Positions 15,177 through 23,721 are shown, numbered from the stretch's first letter. The stretch is 64,000 nt of DNA from ZC4RG30 sp046047615 (GCA_046047615.1 JBJOHO010000032.1:27847-91846), one strand, 5' to 3'. Notes: generated by a model from the letters alone, not told the origin. Numbers and translations: made by a program.

Positions 15177-16570
15177 ACCAGCGCAAACCCGAGATCCTCG
15201 CCACGCCCCAGGTGGTCGACGCCAGCGTGGGGCCTCGCGGCAGCCTCGAACACCTCTCCCAGTCAGAGATCGACGCACTGCTGTCGTCCGGGGCGGCGGG
15301 CCTGCACCGCGTATTCCGCAATTGCGCGCTGGCGGTGCTGACCAGCGGCACCGAGACCGATGACGCCCGCCAGCTGTTCGAGCGCTATCGCGATTTCGAA
15401 GTCCAGGTGGTGCGCCATCCCTGGGGCATCCGTCTCGAGATCCGCAACGCCCCGGCCTGCGCCTTCGTCGATGGCGAGATGATCCGCGGCGTCAAGGAGC
15501 AGCTCTTTGCCGTGCTGCGCGACGTCGTCTTCGTCGCCCACGAGATGAACGGCGGCTCCCGGTTCAACCATGACCGCCCGGATGCGGTCACCAACGCCGT
15601 TTTCCACGTGCTGCGCAATGCCCGCGTGCTGGAGCGCAAGGTCCAGCCCAACCTCGTCGTCTGCTGGGGTGGGCACTCCATCAACGGGGTCGAGTACAAG
15701 TACACCAAGCAGCTGGGCTACGAACTGGGGCTGCGCGGCATGGACATCTGCACCGGCTGCGGCCCCGGCGCGATGAAGGGCCCCATGAAGGGCGCAACCA
15801 TCGGCCACTCCAAGCAGCGCATCAGCAACGGACGCTACATCGGCATCACCGAGCCGGGCATCATCGCCGCCGAGCCGCCCAACGCCATCGTCAACCAGCT
15901 GGTGGTGATGCCGGACATCGAGAAGCGCCTCGAGGCCTTCGTGCGCCTGGCGCACGGTGTGGTGGTGTTCCCCGGCGGCGTCGGGACGACCGAAGAGATC
16001 CTCTATCTGCTGGGCATCCTCCTCGACCCGGCCAACGCCGGCCAGGTGCTGCCCATGGTGCTCACAGGGCCGCCAGAGAGCGCGGCCTACTTCGCCCAAT
16101 TGCAGGAGTTCATCGCTGCCGCGCTCGGCCCAGCGGCGCTCGACTGCTGCAAGGTCGTGATCGGCGAGCCCGCCGATGTCGCGCGACAGATGGCGCACGC
16201 GATGACACGTGTCCGCAGCCACCGGCGGTCGGCCAACGATTCCTACAACTTCAACTGGCTGCTGCGCATTCCGCCAGCCATGCAGCGTCCCTTCGAAGCG
16301 ACGCACGATGCGATGGCTGCCCTGCCCCTGCACCGCGACCAGCCTGTCCACGAACTCGTGGCCAACCTCCGCTGCGCGTTTTCCGGCATCGTCGCAGGCA
16401 ATGTGAAGGCCGCGGGCATCGCAGCCATCCAGCAGCAGGGTCCGTTCCGGCTGCATGGCGATGCCAGCGTGCTGCGACCCCTCGACGCGCTGCTGCGGGC
16501 GTTCGTGAAGGACGGACGCATGAAGCTGCCCGGCAGTGTCTACACGCCTTGCTACCAACTCGTGGAGTGA
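15173..16570 (+). CDS. ppnN: Pyrimidine/purine nucleotide 5'-monophosphate nucleosidase
   Basis: PpnN (YgdH) hydrolyses nucleoside monophosphates to base and ribose 5-phosphate and is a (p)ppGpp-binding enzyme in E. coli. The 465-residue length matches. The LOG-like Rossmann core has CWGGHSINGVEYKYTKQ, GCGPGAMKGPMKGATIGH and PGGVGTTEE (267-275), flanked by the PpnN-specific N- and C-terminal domains (FEVQVVRHPWGIRLEI; NWLLRIPPAMQRPFEATH). The ATGA overlap with the L,D-transpeptidase gene indicates one transcript. Confidence 0.93.
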   Translation: MNQRKPEILATPQVVDASVGPRGSLEHLSQSEIDALLSSGAAGLHRVFRNCALAVLTSGTETDDARQLFERYRDFEVQVVRHPWGIRLEIRNAPACAFVDGEMIRGVKEQLFAVLRDVVFVAHEMNGGSRFNHDRPDAVTNAVFHVLRNARVLERKVQPNLVVCWGGHSINGVEYKYTKQLGYELGLRGMDICTGCGPGAMKGPMKGATIGHSKQRISNGRYIGITEPGIIAAEPPNAIVNQLVVMPDIEKRLEAFVRLAHGVVVFPGGVGTTEEILYLLGILLDPANAGQVLPMVLTGPPESAAYFAQLQEFIAAALGPAALDCCKVVIGEPADVARQMAHAMTRVRSHRRSANDSYNFNWLLRIPPAMQRPFEATHDAMAALPLHRDQPVHELVANLRCAFSGIVAGNVKAAGIAAIQQQGPFRLHGDASVLRPLDALLRAFVKDGRMKLPGSVYTPCYQLVE

Positions 16571-16687
16571 ATTTCCGGGCCGGCGGGTGGCCGACTGTGA
16601 CCCAGTTACTGCTGTGCTGCCCGGGCTGTCCCTAGTCTGCCCCGGCGATGTCCCCGACTCCCGGGGGCACTGACGGGAAGGTCGAAC

Positions 16688-16942
16688 ATGAGTGCCACGC
16701 TACGCCGCGCCGCGCAGATCGCGACGACGACCGACAATCGCCTGCCTGGCGTCGCCGAGCGCTACGCGGACTGGCTGGCCCGTCGGGAGCGGGGCAAAGG
16801 CCGCCAGGCGACGCTGAGCCGCAACCTCTCCAGCCTGACCAGCTATCGCACCTGGGCACAGAAGGTCCGCGAGAACTGGGTCGACGATGCCGCCAATGCC
16901 ACCGAGGCGCCGCAGCCCCCGACCGCACTGCGGCGCCGCTAG
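16688..16942 (+). CDS. Small basic hypothetical protein, 84 residues
   Basis: A GGGAAGG site lies 7 nt before the ATG. The product, MSATLRRAAQIATTTDNRLP then VAERYADWLARRERGKGRQ and SRNLSSLTSYRTWAQKVREN, is soluble, rich in Arg and Ala and mostly helical, with a proline-rich tail. I recognise no domain. It sits between ppnN and htpG, and its stop lies 11 bp before the htpG heat-shock promoter, so it is a separate short transcript or a ppnN read-through gene. It could be spurious; the ribosome site is the best argument that it is real. Confidence 0.5.
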   Translation: MSATLRRAAQIATTTDNRLPGVAERYADWLARRERGKGRQATLSRNLSSLTSYRTWAQKVRENWVDDAANATEAPQPPTALRRR

Positions 16943-16953
16943 GCGCCGGGTGG

Positions 16954-16981
16954 CTTGAATCCCCGGGGGGCGCCCCCACAT
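16954..16981 (+). promoter_or_regulatory. Sigma-32 (heat-shock) promoter candidate for htpG
   Basis: CTTGAAT (16954-16960), 13-bp spacer, CCCCACAT (16974-16981). This matches 6 of 7 positions at both -35 (CTTGAAA) and -10 (CCCCATnT). Start near 16988 gives a leader of about 27 nt to the htpG ATG at 17015. Confidence 0.72.
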
Positions 16982-17014
16982 CGGCCCGACGTCCCACAGG
17001 CGCCGGAGCCCGAC

Positions 17015-18916
17015 ATGACCACCCCATCCCCCCAAGCCGCGGAAACCCGCGGTTTCCAGGCCGAGGTCCGTGAGCTGCTGAAGCTCATGATCCACTCGCT
17101 GTACAGCCATCGCGAGATCTTTCTCCGCGAACTGATCTCCAACGCGTCCGACGCGAACGACAAGCTGCGTTTCCTGTCCCTGTCCGACCCCGGCTTGCTG
17201 GGTGAGGAAAAGGAACTGGCCGTCTGGATCACGCCGGACAGCAAGGCCGGCACGCTGACGATCCGTGACAACGGCATCGGCATGACCCGCGAGGAGGCCG
17301 TCTCCCACCTCGGCACGATCGCCCGCTCGGGCACGGCGGAGTTCTTCGGCCGGCTGACGGGTGACGCGCGCAAGGATTCCCAGCTCATCGGCCAGTTCGG
17401 TGTCGGGTTCTACTCGGCCTTCATCGTCGCCGATCGCGTCGAGGTCCTGTCGCGCAAGGCGGGTGGGCCGGCCGCTGCCGGCGTGCGTTGGCAGTCCGCG
17501 GCCGACGGCGACTACACGGTCGAGACCGTGCAGCATGAGCCGCGCGGCACCACGATCATCCTGCACCTCAAGGAGGACGCGAAGGAATTTGCCGATGCGT
17601 GGCGCTTGCGGTCACTGGTGCGGCGCTATTCCGACCACATCGCCTTCCCGGTGCGCATGCCCAAGGAAGGCGCCGCGACCTTGGAGGACGAGGTCGTCAA
17701 CCAGGCGCAAGCCCTCTGGACGCGGCCCCGCACGGCCATCACCGACGATGAATACCGGGAGTTCTATCGCCACATCACGCACGACGGCGAGGCGCCCCTG
17801 GCCTGGAGCCACAACCAGGTGGAGGGCAAGCGCGAATACACCAGCCTGCTCTACGTGCCGGCCAATGCACCCTGGGACCTGTACCAGCGCGATGCCTCGC
17901 GTGGCCTGAAGCTGCACGTCAAGCGCGTCTTCATCATGGACGACGCCGAACAGTTCCTGCCGCTGTACCTGCGCTTCATCAAGGGCGTGCTCGATTCCTC
18001 CGACCTGCCGCTCAACGTGTCCCGCGAGCTGCTGCAGAAGGATCCGGAAGTCGATGCCATGCGTGGCGCCCTCACCAAGCGTGCCCTGGACATGCTGGGT
18101 CGGCTGGCCAAGGACGACCCGGCCAACTACGCCCGCTTCTGGAAGGAGTTCGGCAGCGTGCTCAAGGAGGGCCTCGGCGAGGACTTTGCCAACCGCGACA
18201 AGCTGCTGCCCCTGCTGCGTTTTGCCAGCACCCATGAATCCGCCGACGACGACACCGTGTCGCTGGCGGACTACGTCGCGCGGATGAAGGACGGCCAGGA
18301 CCGCATCTACTACGTGCTGGCGGAAAGCCGCGCCGCGGCACGCAGCAGCCCGTTCATCGAAAGCCTGCGGGCCCGTGGCGTCGAAGTGCTGTTGCTGGGC
18401 GATCGCATCGACCCTTGGGCGATGGGCCAGTTGCAGGACTTCGAAGGCAAACGCTTCCAGGACGTGGCGCGCGGCGACCTGGACCTGGGAAAGCTGGGTG
18501 GCGAGGCCGCACAGGAGGCCAGCACGGCCGCGACGAAGCCCGGGGCAGAAGACGAAGCGCTGTTCGCGCGGCTGGCCACCCTGCTCGGCGATGGTGTCGC
18601 CCAGGTGCGCGCGAGCGACCGCCTCACCGAGTCTCCGGCCTGCCTGACGCGCGACGAGGATGACCTCGGCGAACAGATGCGGCGCATGCTGGCAGCCGCG
18701 GGACGTACCGATCTGCCGGCTGGCAAGCCGCGCCTCGAGCTGAATCTCGGCCATCCGCTCGTCGCCCACTTGCGGACGCTGGAGGGCGAGGCCTTCGAGG
18801 ATCTGGGGCGGCTGATGTTCGACCAGGCGCAGCTCACCGAACAGGGCCAGGTCAGCAACCCCGGCGACCATGTCCGCCGCCTGAACCGGCTTCTGCAGCG
18901 CCTTGTGGCACCCTAG
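17015..18916 (+). CDS. htpG: Molecular chaperone HtpG (Hsp90)
   Basis: Cytosolic ATP-dependent chaperone of 633 residues. The GHKL ATPase motifs are present: ELISNASDANDKLRF (Asn43), DNGIGM (Asp85), SGTAEFF and GQFGVGFYSAF. The middle domain has YVPANAPWDLYQRD, FIMDDAEQFLPLYLRFIKGVLDSSDLPLNVSREL with the catalytic Arg, and the C-terminal dimerisation region follows. The start MTTPSPQAAETRGFQAE is chosen over a TTG further upstream, which would fall inside the promoter. A sigma-32-like promoter directly precedes it. Confidence 0.98.
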   Translation: MTTPSPQAAETRGFQAEVRELLKLMIHSLYSHREIFLRELISNASDANDKLRFLSLSDPGLLGEEKELAVWITPDSKAGTLTIRDNGIGMTREEAVSHLGTIARSGTAEFFGRLTGDARKDSQLIGQFGVGFYSAFIVADRVEVLSRKAGGPAAAGVRWQSAADGDYTVETVQHEPRGTTIILHLKEDAKEFADAWRLRSLVRRYSDHIAFPVRMPKEGAATLEDEVVNQAQALWTRPRTAITDDEYREFYRHITHDGEAPLAWSHNQVEGKREYTSLLYVPANAPWDLYQRDASRGLKLHVKRVFIMDDAEQFLPLYLRFIKGVLDSSDLPLNVSRELLQKDPEVDAMRGALTKRALDMLGRLAKDDPANYARFWKEFGSVLKEGLGEDFANRDKLLPLLRFASTHESADDDTVSLADYVARMKDGQDRIYYVLAESRAAARSSPFIESLRARGVEVLLLGDRIDPWAMGQLQDFEGKRFQDVARGDLDLGKLGGEAAQEASTAATKPGAEDEALFARLATLLGDGVAQVRASDRLTESPACLTRDEDDLGEQMRRMLAAAGRTDLPAGKPRLELNLGHPLVAHLRTLEGEAFEDLGRLMFDQAQLTEQGQVSNPGDHVRRLNRLLQRLVAP

Positions 18917-18949
18917 CCGTCAACCACCACTTTTCCACGGAAACACGAC

Positions 18950-19366
18950 ATGACCGACAAGCCGTCCCTTGATCGCGAGGCGCTGCGCAAGCGCCTGTCC
19001 TCGCTGCAGTACCACGTCACGCAGGAAAAGGGCACCGAGCGGCCCTTCACCGGCAAGTATGCCGATCATTCCGAGGTCGGCACCTACGTTTGCCTGTGCT
19101 GCGGCAGCGAACTGTTCCGGTCTGAGAAGAAATTCGATGCCGGCTGCGGCTGGCCCAGCTTCTGGTTGCCCCTGGCGGGTGAGCGCATCAAGCAGCATCG
19201 CGACACCAGCCACGGGATGATCCGCACCGAAGTCACCTGCGCGCATTGCGATGCCCATCTGGGCCATGTCTTTGATGACGGTCCGGAGCCTACCGGCTTG
19301 CGCTATTGCATCAACTCCGCATCGCTGGATTTCCACGCGGACCCTCCCGAGGCAGGGCCGGCCTGA
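18950..19366 (+). CDS. msrB: Peptide-methionine (R)-S-oxide reductase
   Basis: Repairs the R-epimer of methionine sulfoxide in proteins. The 138-residue product has the structural zinc site Cys48/Cys51 and Cys97/Cys100, the GCGWPSFW segment, and catalytic Cys120 in RYCINSASLDF. It starts 33 nt after the htpG stop, so it may be read from the heat-shock promoter together with htpG, which makes sense for a protein-repair enzyme. It overlaps the next gene by one base (TGATG). Confidence 0.96.
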   Translation: MTDKPSLDREALRKRLSSLQYHVTQEKGTERPFTGKYADHSEVGTYVCLCCGSELFRSEKKFDAGCGWPSFWLPLAGERIKQHRDTSHGMIRTEVTCAHCDAHLGHVFDDGPEPTGLRYCINSASLDFHADPPEAGPA

Positions 19367-20022
19367 TGGTGCCGGAGCGGGAGGCCTTGCAAATTCCGGG
19401 ACCGGCCGGCGTGCTGCAGGCCGTGCTCGAGGATCCGCGATCCGCGCTGTCGCCGCCGCTGGAAGCGTTCGTGGTGCTGTGCCATCCACACCCGCTGCAT
19501 GGCGGCACCATGGACAACAAGGTCGTCACCACGCTGGCGCGCAGCTTCCACGAGCTTGGCCTGCCGACCTTGCGCTTCAATTTCCGCGGCGTTGGCCAGA
19601 GTGCCGGCGCGCACGACCAGGGCGAGGGAGAAGTTGACGACGCCCTTGCCGTCATCACGGAGGGATGCCGGCGTTGGCCACGGGCCGCGCCGTGGCTGGC
19701 TGGATTCTCGTTCGGTGGGCGTGTTGCCCTGCGTGCTGCATGCCGCGCGGGTCCGGGCAAGGTCGCGCGTCTGGTCACCGTGGCGCCAGCCCTGACACGC
19801 TTCGCCGCGGTCCCGTCCGAGGTGCCGGTACCCACTTGCCCCTGGCTGGTCGTCATGGGCGATGCAGACGAATTGGTGCCGGCGGCCGAGACGGTCACGC
19901 TGGTGGAGGCGCTGCGCCCGGCGCCGCGTCTGCTGCTGCTGCCGGGCGTCGGCCATTTCTTCCACGGGCAGCTCAACGTCCTCAAGGACGAAGTGCTGTC
20001 CTGGGCGCGCAGCCCCTCCTGA
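19366..20022 (+). CDS. Alpha/beta hydrolase (COG2945-type)
   Basis: 218-residue cytosolic serine hydrolase. LCHPHPLHGGTMDNKVV at the oxyanion region, RFNFRGVGQSAG, nucleophile Ser115 in GFSFGG, Asp in MGDADELVP and His in GVGHFFHGQL make a complete triad. This small family is common in proteobacteria and has no settled physiological substrate; esterase or peptidase activity is possible. Translationally coupled to msrB through TGATG. A convergent HU gene and a strong hairpin follow. Confidence 0.82.
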   Translation: MVPEREALQIPGPAGVLQAVLEDPRSALSPPLEAFVVLCHPHPLHGGTMDNKVVTTLARSFHELGLPTLRFNFRGVGQSAGAHDQGEGEVDDALAVITEGCRRWPRAAPWLAGFSFGGRVALRAACRAGPGKVARLVTVAPALTRFAAVPSEVPVPTCPWLVVMGDADELVPAAETVTLVEALRPAPRLLLLPGVGHFFHGQLNVLKDEVLSWARSPS

Positions 20023-20059
20023 AAAACAAAGGCCCGGAAGACCTGCGTCTCCCGGGCCT
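20022..20059 (-). terminator. Intrinsic terminator of the HU-family gene
   Basis: Minus strand: AGGCCCGG and CCGGGCCT (20030-20037 and 20052-20059) form an 8-bp GC stem, extended by AGAC/GTCT inside, and are followed by TTTGTTTTTC. The U-rich tail is on the minus strand only, so it ends hup transcription; the plus-strand hydrolase gene may use the same hairpin less efficiently. Confidence 0.8.
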
Positions 20060-20092
20060 GGTGGGCCCCTTGCAGGTGGGCCGCGTCAGGTC

Positions 20093-20404
20093 TCAGTTGA
20101 CCATTTCCTTCAGGCTCTTCAGCGGCAGCGCGCGGACCTTCTTGCTGGCGGGCTTGGCCTTGAACATCTGCTGCTCACCGGTGAACGGGTTCGTGCCCAT
20201 GCGCGCCTTGGTGGCGGGCTTCTTCACGACCTTGAGCTTCATCAGGCCGGGAAGCGTGACGACGCCGTTGCTGCGCAGGCTCTTGCGGATGATGGCATGC
20301 AGCGAGTCGAAGACCGCGCTGACCTGCTTGCGGGACAGCTCCGTGTCCTTGGAGATCGTCGCCAGGATTTCCGACTTGGTCGGCGCTCCGCCCTTCTTCG
20401 CCAT
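20093..20404 (-). CDS. HU-family DNA-binding protein
   Basis: Nucleoid protein of 103 residues. The start MAKKGGAPTKSEILATISKD is chosen because the longer open frame upstream is low-complexity and out of family. The body ELSRKQVSAVFDSLHAIIRKSL and the beta-arm region PGLMKLKVVKKPATKARMG then TNPFTGEQQMFKAKPASKKV fit the HU/IHF fold, with a longer, more basic N-terminus and C-terminus than HupA/B (about 90 residues). The family subtype with KPATKAR is known in several proteobacteria. It has its own promoter (20468-20495) and terminator. Confidence 0.9.
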   Translation of the reverse strand: MAKKGGAPTKSEILATISKDTELSRKQVSAVFDSLHAIIRKSLRSNGVVTLPGLMKLKVVKKPATKARMGTNPFTGEQQMFKAKPASKKVRALPLKSLKEMVN

Positions 20405-20467
20405 GCAGTTCACTCCCGATGTTGTAATGGTTTCGCCCGGAAAACAGAGGCGAAAATAGACTGCGGA

Positions 20468-20495
20468 AACATAACACAGGCAGGGTGCGGCGCAA
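20468..20495 (-). promoter_or_regulatory. Sigma-70 promoter candidate for the HU-family gene
   Basis: Minus strand: TTGCGC (20490-20495), 16-bp spacer, TATGTT (20468-20473). Start near 20461 gives a ~57-nt leader ending in GGGAG, 8 nt before the ATG. Confidence 0.5.
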
Positions 20496-20525
20496 GACTC
20501 CGCCTGAAATATCGACGGCCGCGGG

Positions 20526-21059
20526 TCAGCGCAGCGGCGGCAGCAGCAGCAAGGCCTGGATCGCCAGTGCTGCCCACAACGGCGACAAATCCCAACCGGT
20601 GGGCGAGGGCAGGCGGCGGAAGGGTCGCAGCAGCGGGTTGCACACCGCTGCCAACAGCGGTTGCACGGGTGAATGTCCCCCCTGTCCCAGCAGGGAGAGC
20701 AGCGCATGGACGATCAGGCTGTAGAGGTAGACGTGCAGCACCAGTCGTATCAGGGCACGCAGGCAAAACAAGGCGAAAACGGCCGGATCGGCCAGTGGCG
20801 CGAGCCCTGCCAGAACCTGCAGTACCGCCACCTGGAGTGCCGTCAGCACCAGCAACGCCACGACCGTGCCCGTATCCACCCGCCACACGGCGGGCAGCAG
20901 GCGCCGCAGGGGAAGGACGACCGGATTGGTGACCTGCACCAGACCCCGCGCGGCCTGACTGCGGAAATCGGCACGCACCCACTGCAACAGCAGGCGATAC
21001 AGGAGGGCGCCCAGGTAGAGGCTGGACAGCACCTCGAACAGGAAGGCGATGACCGTCAT
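20526..21059 (-). CDS. yggT: YggT-family membrane protein
   Basis: 177-residue inner-membrane protein with two copies of the YggT unit, each with two hydrophobic segments (VIAFLFEVLSSLYLGALLYRLLLQWV with VTNPVVLPLRRLLP; LVLHVYLYSLIVHALLSLLG with VCNPLLRPFRRLLP-like ends). Family members are linked to osmotic and potassium tolerance, but the mechanism is not settled. The start is MTVIAFLFEVL, 7 nt after the proC stop. The yggS-proC-yggT order is conserved in many bacteria. Confidence 0.92.
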   Translation of the reverse strand: MTVIAFLFEVLSSLYLGALLYRLLLQWVRADFRSQAARGLVQVTNPVVLPLRRLLPAVWRVDTGTVVALLVLTALQVAVLQVLAGLAPLADPAVFALFCLRALIRLVLHVYLYSLIVHALLSLLGQGGHSPVQPLLAAVCNPLLRPFRRLPSPTGWDLSPLWAALAIQALLLLPPLR

Positions 21060-21066
21060 CCTGGCC

Positions 21067-21906
21067 TCAGTCGCGTCCGAACTGGTCGGCCAACTCGCCG
21101 GCACGGGTGGCGGCGGCTTGCATGGCGGCCCCCACCAGTTGCGGCAGGCGCTGTTCGTCGAAGACCCGCAGCGCGGCTTCCGTCGTTCCACCCTTGGAGG
21201 TGACCTCGGCCCGCATGCGCGCCAGGTCATCGTCCCGTTCCGCGGCCACCAGTTGCCCGGCACCCGCCAGCGTGCGCGCCGCCAGTGCGCGGGCCGTGGC
21301 CGCCGGCATGCCGTGGGCGACGGCCGCCTCCGCCATCAATTCCGCCAGACGGAAGAAATACGCCGGTCCGGAGCCCGACAGGGCAGTGACCCAGTCGATC
21401 CCCGTCTCATCCTCGACCCAGACGCACAATCCCGTGGCTTCCATGACCGTCGTGGCCAGTTCGCGCGCCTCCGCGGGAGTCCCGGCGGCCGCAAAAAGGC
21501 CGGTGGCGCCAGCGCCGACCAGCGCGGGCCGATTGGGCATGGCCCGGACCACCGGCACGCCGGCACCCGCCCAGCGCGACAGGTCTGCGACGCGCAGGCC
21601 GGCAGCAACGGACAGCAGCAGGGGCATGCGCCGGGCCAGCACGGTTTGCAAGGCGCCCAGCACCTCGCGCATCTGTTGCGGCTTGACCGCCATGACCACC
21701 ACGTCGGCGTCTGCCACGGCCACCGCGTTGTCAGCCGTGGTCTGCACGCCAAAGCCGGCCGCCAAAGAGGCCCGGGTTGCGTCTGCCGGATCGGCGACGC
21801 GGATGTTGGCGGGTGGCAGCCCGCGGCCGATCAAGCCACCGATGAGGCCACGCCCCATGTTGCCGCCGCCGATGAGTGCGATCTGCAGGTCCTGTAGCGT
21901 CTTCAT
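21067..21906 (-). CDS. proC: Pyrroline-5-carboxylate reductase
   Basis: Last step of proline synthesis, NAD(P)H-dependent. The 279-residue product shows IALIGGGNMGRGLIGGLI (Rossmann loop at 13-18), VVVMAVKPQQM, VVRAMPNRPALVGAGATG and the C-terminal signature SGSGPAYFFRLAELMAEAAVAHGM and TSKGGTTEAALRVFD. It overlaps yggS by 4 nt and precedes yggT by 7 nt, so the three form one operon. Confidence 0.97.
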   Translation of the reverse strand: MKTLQDLQIALIGGGNMGRGLIGGLIGRGLPPANIRVADPADATRASLAAGFGVQTTADNAVAVADADVVVMAVKPQQMREVLGALQTVLARRMPLLLSVAAGLRVADLSRWAGAGVPVVRAMPNRPALVGAGATGLFAAAGTPAEARELATTVMEATGLCVWVEDETGIDWVTALSGSGPAYFFRLAELMAEAAVAHGMPAATARALAARTLAGAGQLVAAERDDDLARMRAEVTSKGGTTEAALRVFDEQRLPQLVGAAMQAAATRAGELADQFGRD

Positions 21907-22628
21907 GTTTCCAGCATACCGGAGCGGGGGCCGAACAGCGCCGTGCCGATCCGTATCCAGGTGGCGCCGTGGGCAATGGCCTGTTCGAGGTCGTCACTCA
22001 TGCCCATCGACAGGGTGTCCACTGGCAGGCCTTCGTGCCTGGCCGCCTCCAGCAGGTGCTGCAGGCGCCCGAAGCCTTCAGCCTGACGTGCGTGATCCGC
22101 CCCGTAGGGCAGCATACACATCAGGCCGCGCAGCTGCAGGCGGGGCAGGCTGGACACCTCGGCAAGCAGGGCGGGCACGGCGTCTGGCGTGACGCCGCCT
22201 TTGCTTTCCTCGCCGAGGACGTTGACCTGCACGCAGATCTGCAATGGTGGCTGGTAGTGGCCGCGCTGAACCGAGAGCCGCCGCGCCAGTTCCAGGCGAT
22301 CCACGCCATGGACCCAGTGGAAGTGCCCGGCGACACGGCGCGTCTTGTTCGCCTGCAGTCGGCCGATGAAATGCCATTCCAGCGGCAGATCACGCAGCGC
22401 ATCGATCTTGTCAACGGCCTCGTTCAGGTAATTCTCGCCGAAGGCATGCAGCCCGAGGGCTGCCGCCTCGCGCAGACGGTGCGCTGGCTGACCCTTGGAA
22501 ACGGCAAGCAGGCCGACCTCCGCCGGCTGCCTGCCGGCGAGCGAGCAGGCGGCCCGGATCCGGCGCTGCAAGGCCTGCAGGCGCAGTGACAGGCCGGGAT
22601 CCGGGGAAATCTGTGGCGTGCTTAACAT
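21903..22628 (-). CDS. yggS: Pyridoxal-phosphate homeostasis protein (YggS/PLPBP)
   Basis: 241-residue PLP carrier with an alanine-racemase-like barrel and no known catalysis; loss disturbs B6 and amino-acid pools in other bacteria. PLP lysine is Lys45 in LLAVSKGQP. FGENYLNEAVDK, EWHFIGRLQANK and LSMGMSDDLEQAIAHGATWIRIGTALFG are diagnostic. The gene is divergent from pilT with 52 bp between the starts, as in Pseudomonas. Confidence 0.96.
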   Translation of the reverse strand: MLSTPQISPDPGLSLRLQALQRRIRAACSLAGRQPAEVGLLAVSKGQPAHRLREAAALGLHAFGENYLNEAVDKIDALRDLPLEWHFIGRLQANKTRRVAGHFHWVHGVDRLELARRLSVQRGHYQPPLQICVQVNVLGEESKGGVTPDAVPALLAEVSSLPRLQLRGLMCMLPYGADHARQAEGFGRLQHLLEAARHEGLPVDTLSMGMSDDLEQAIAHGATWIRIGTALFGPRSGMLET

Positions 22629-22649
22629 GGCTGTACCGGGGCCCGAAAC

Positions 22650-22674
22650 TATACTCCGGCCTCATCTGCCGGAG
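22650..22674 (+). promoter_or_regulatory. TATACT -10 element and 7-bp inverted repeat enclosing the pilT ribosome site
   Basis: TATACT (22650-22655) is a good -10 with no matching -35. Overlapping it, CTCCGGC (22654-22660) and GCCGGAG (22668-22674) are perfectly complementary around a 7-nt loop. The 3' arm is the pilT Shine-Dalgarno sequence, 6 nt before the ATG at 22681. If both arms are transcribed, the hairpin hides the ribosome site; if transcription starts from this -10, the repeat can act only as DNA. Confidence 0.45.
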
Positions 22675-22680
22675 TTCACG

Positions 22681-23721
22681 ATGAGCCTCGATGTCGCGCA
22701 GTTGCTGGCGTTTGCCGTGAAGAACAACGCCTCCGACCTGCACCTCTCGGCGGGAGTGCCGCCGATGATCCGCGTCGATGGCGACATCAAGCGCGTGAAC
22801 CTGCCTGCACTGTCCCACAAGGACGTGCATGCGATGGTCTACGACATCATGAACGACAAGCAGCGCAAGGCCTACGAGGAATTCCTCGAGACCGACTTCT
22901 CCTTCGAGATTCCGGGCCTGTCACGCTTCCGCGTCAATGCCTACAACCAGAACCGTGGCGCCGCTGCGGTGTTCCGTGCCATTCCTTCCGTCATCGCCAG
23001 CCTCGACGATCTTGCGGCGCCGCGCATCTTCCGCGACCTGTGCATGCTGCCGCGCGGCCTGGTGCTGGTCACCGGTCCCACCGGTTCCGGCAAGTCGACC
23101 ACGCTCGCCGCGATGGTCAACCACTGCAACGAGCACCGCACGGACCACATCCTCACCGTGGAGGATCCGATCGAATTCGTCCACGAGTCGCGCCGCTGCC
23201 TGATCAACCAGCGCGAGGTGCACCGCGACACGCTGGGCTTCACCGAGGCACTGCGCTCGGCCCTCCGCGAGGACCCCGACGTGATCCTCGTCGGCGAAAT
23301 GCGCGACCTTGAGACCATACGCCTGGCCTTGACCGCCGCCGAGACCGGACACCTGGTGTTCGGCACGCTGCACACCAGTTCGGCCGCAAAGACCATCGAC
23401 CGCATCGTCGACGTTTTCCCCGCCGCCGAGAAGGACATGGTCCGCTCGATGCTCTCGGAGTCATTGCGCGCCGTCATCTCACAGACGCTGCTGAAGAAGA
23501 ACGGCGGTGGTCGGGTCGCTGCCCACGAGATCATGATCGGCACACCGGCCATCCGCAACCTGATCCGCGAGAACAAGATCGCGCAGATGTACTCCTCGAT
23601 CCAGACGGGCCAGGCGCATGGCATGCAGACGCTCGACCAGTGCCTCGCGGACCTGGTGGCACGGGGCCTGGTGACCCGCGACGAGGCGCGCTTCAAGGCC
23701 CAGAACAAGGATTCCCTGTGA
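22681..23721 (+). CDS. pilT: Type IV pilus retraction ATPase PilT
   Basis: Hexameric cytoplasmic ATPase that powers pilus retraction and twitching. The 346-residue product has the N-terminal PAS-like domain (NNASDLHLSAGVPPMIRVDG), Walker A GPTGSGKS (132-139), the Asp box LTVEDPIEFVH, Walker B DPDVILVGEMRD and the His box GTLHTSSAAKTIDRI. The retraction-specific AIRNLIRE motif is present near the C-terminus, which separates true PilT from PilU and PilB. pilU follows after 16 nt. Confidence 0.97.
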   Translation: MSLDVAQLLAFAVKNNASDLHLSAGVPPMIRVDGDIKRVNLPALSHKDVHAMVYDIMNDKQRKAYEEFLETDFSFEIPGLSRFRVNAYNQNRGAAAVFRAIPSVIASLDDLAAPRIFRDLCMLPRGLVLVTGPTGSGKSTTLAAMVNHCNEHRTDHILTVEDPIEFVHESRRCLINQREVHRDTLGFTEALRSALREDPDVILVGEMRDLETIRLALTAAETGHLVFGTLHTSSAAKTIDRIVDVFPAAEKDMVRSMLSESLRAVISQTLLKKNGGGRVAAHEIMIGTPAIRNLIRENKIAQMYSSIQTGQAHGMQTLDQCLADLVARGLVTRDEARFKAQNKDSL

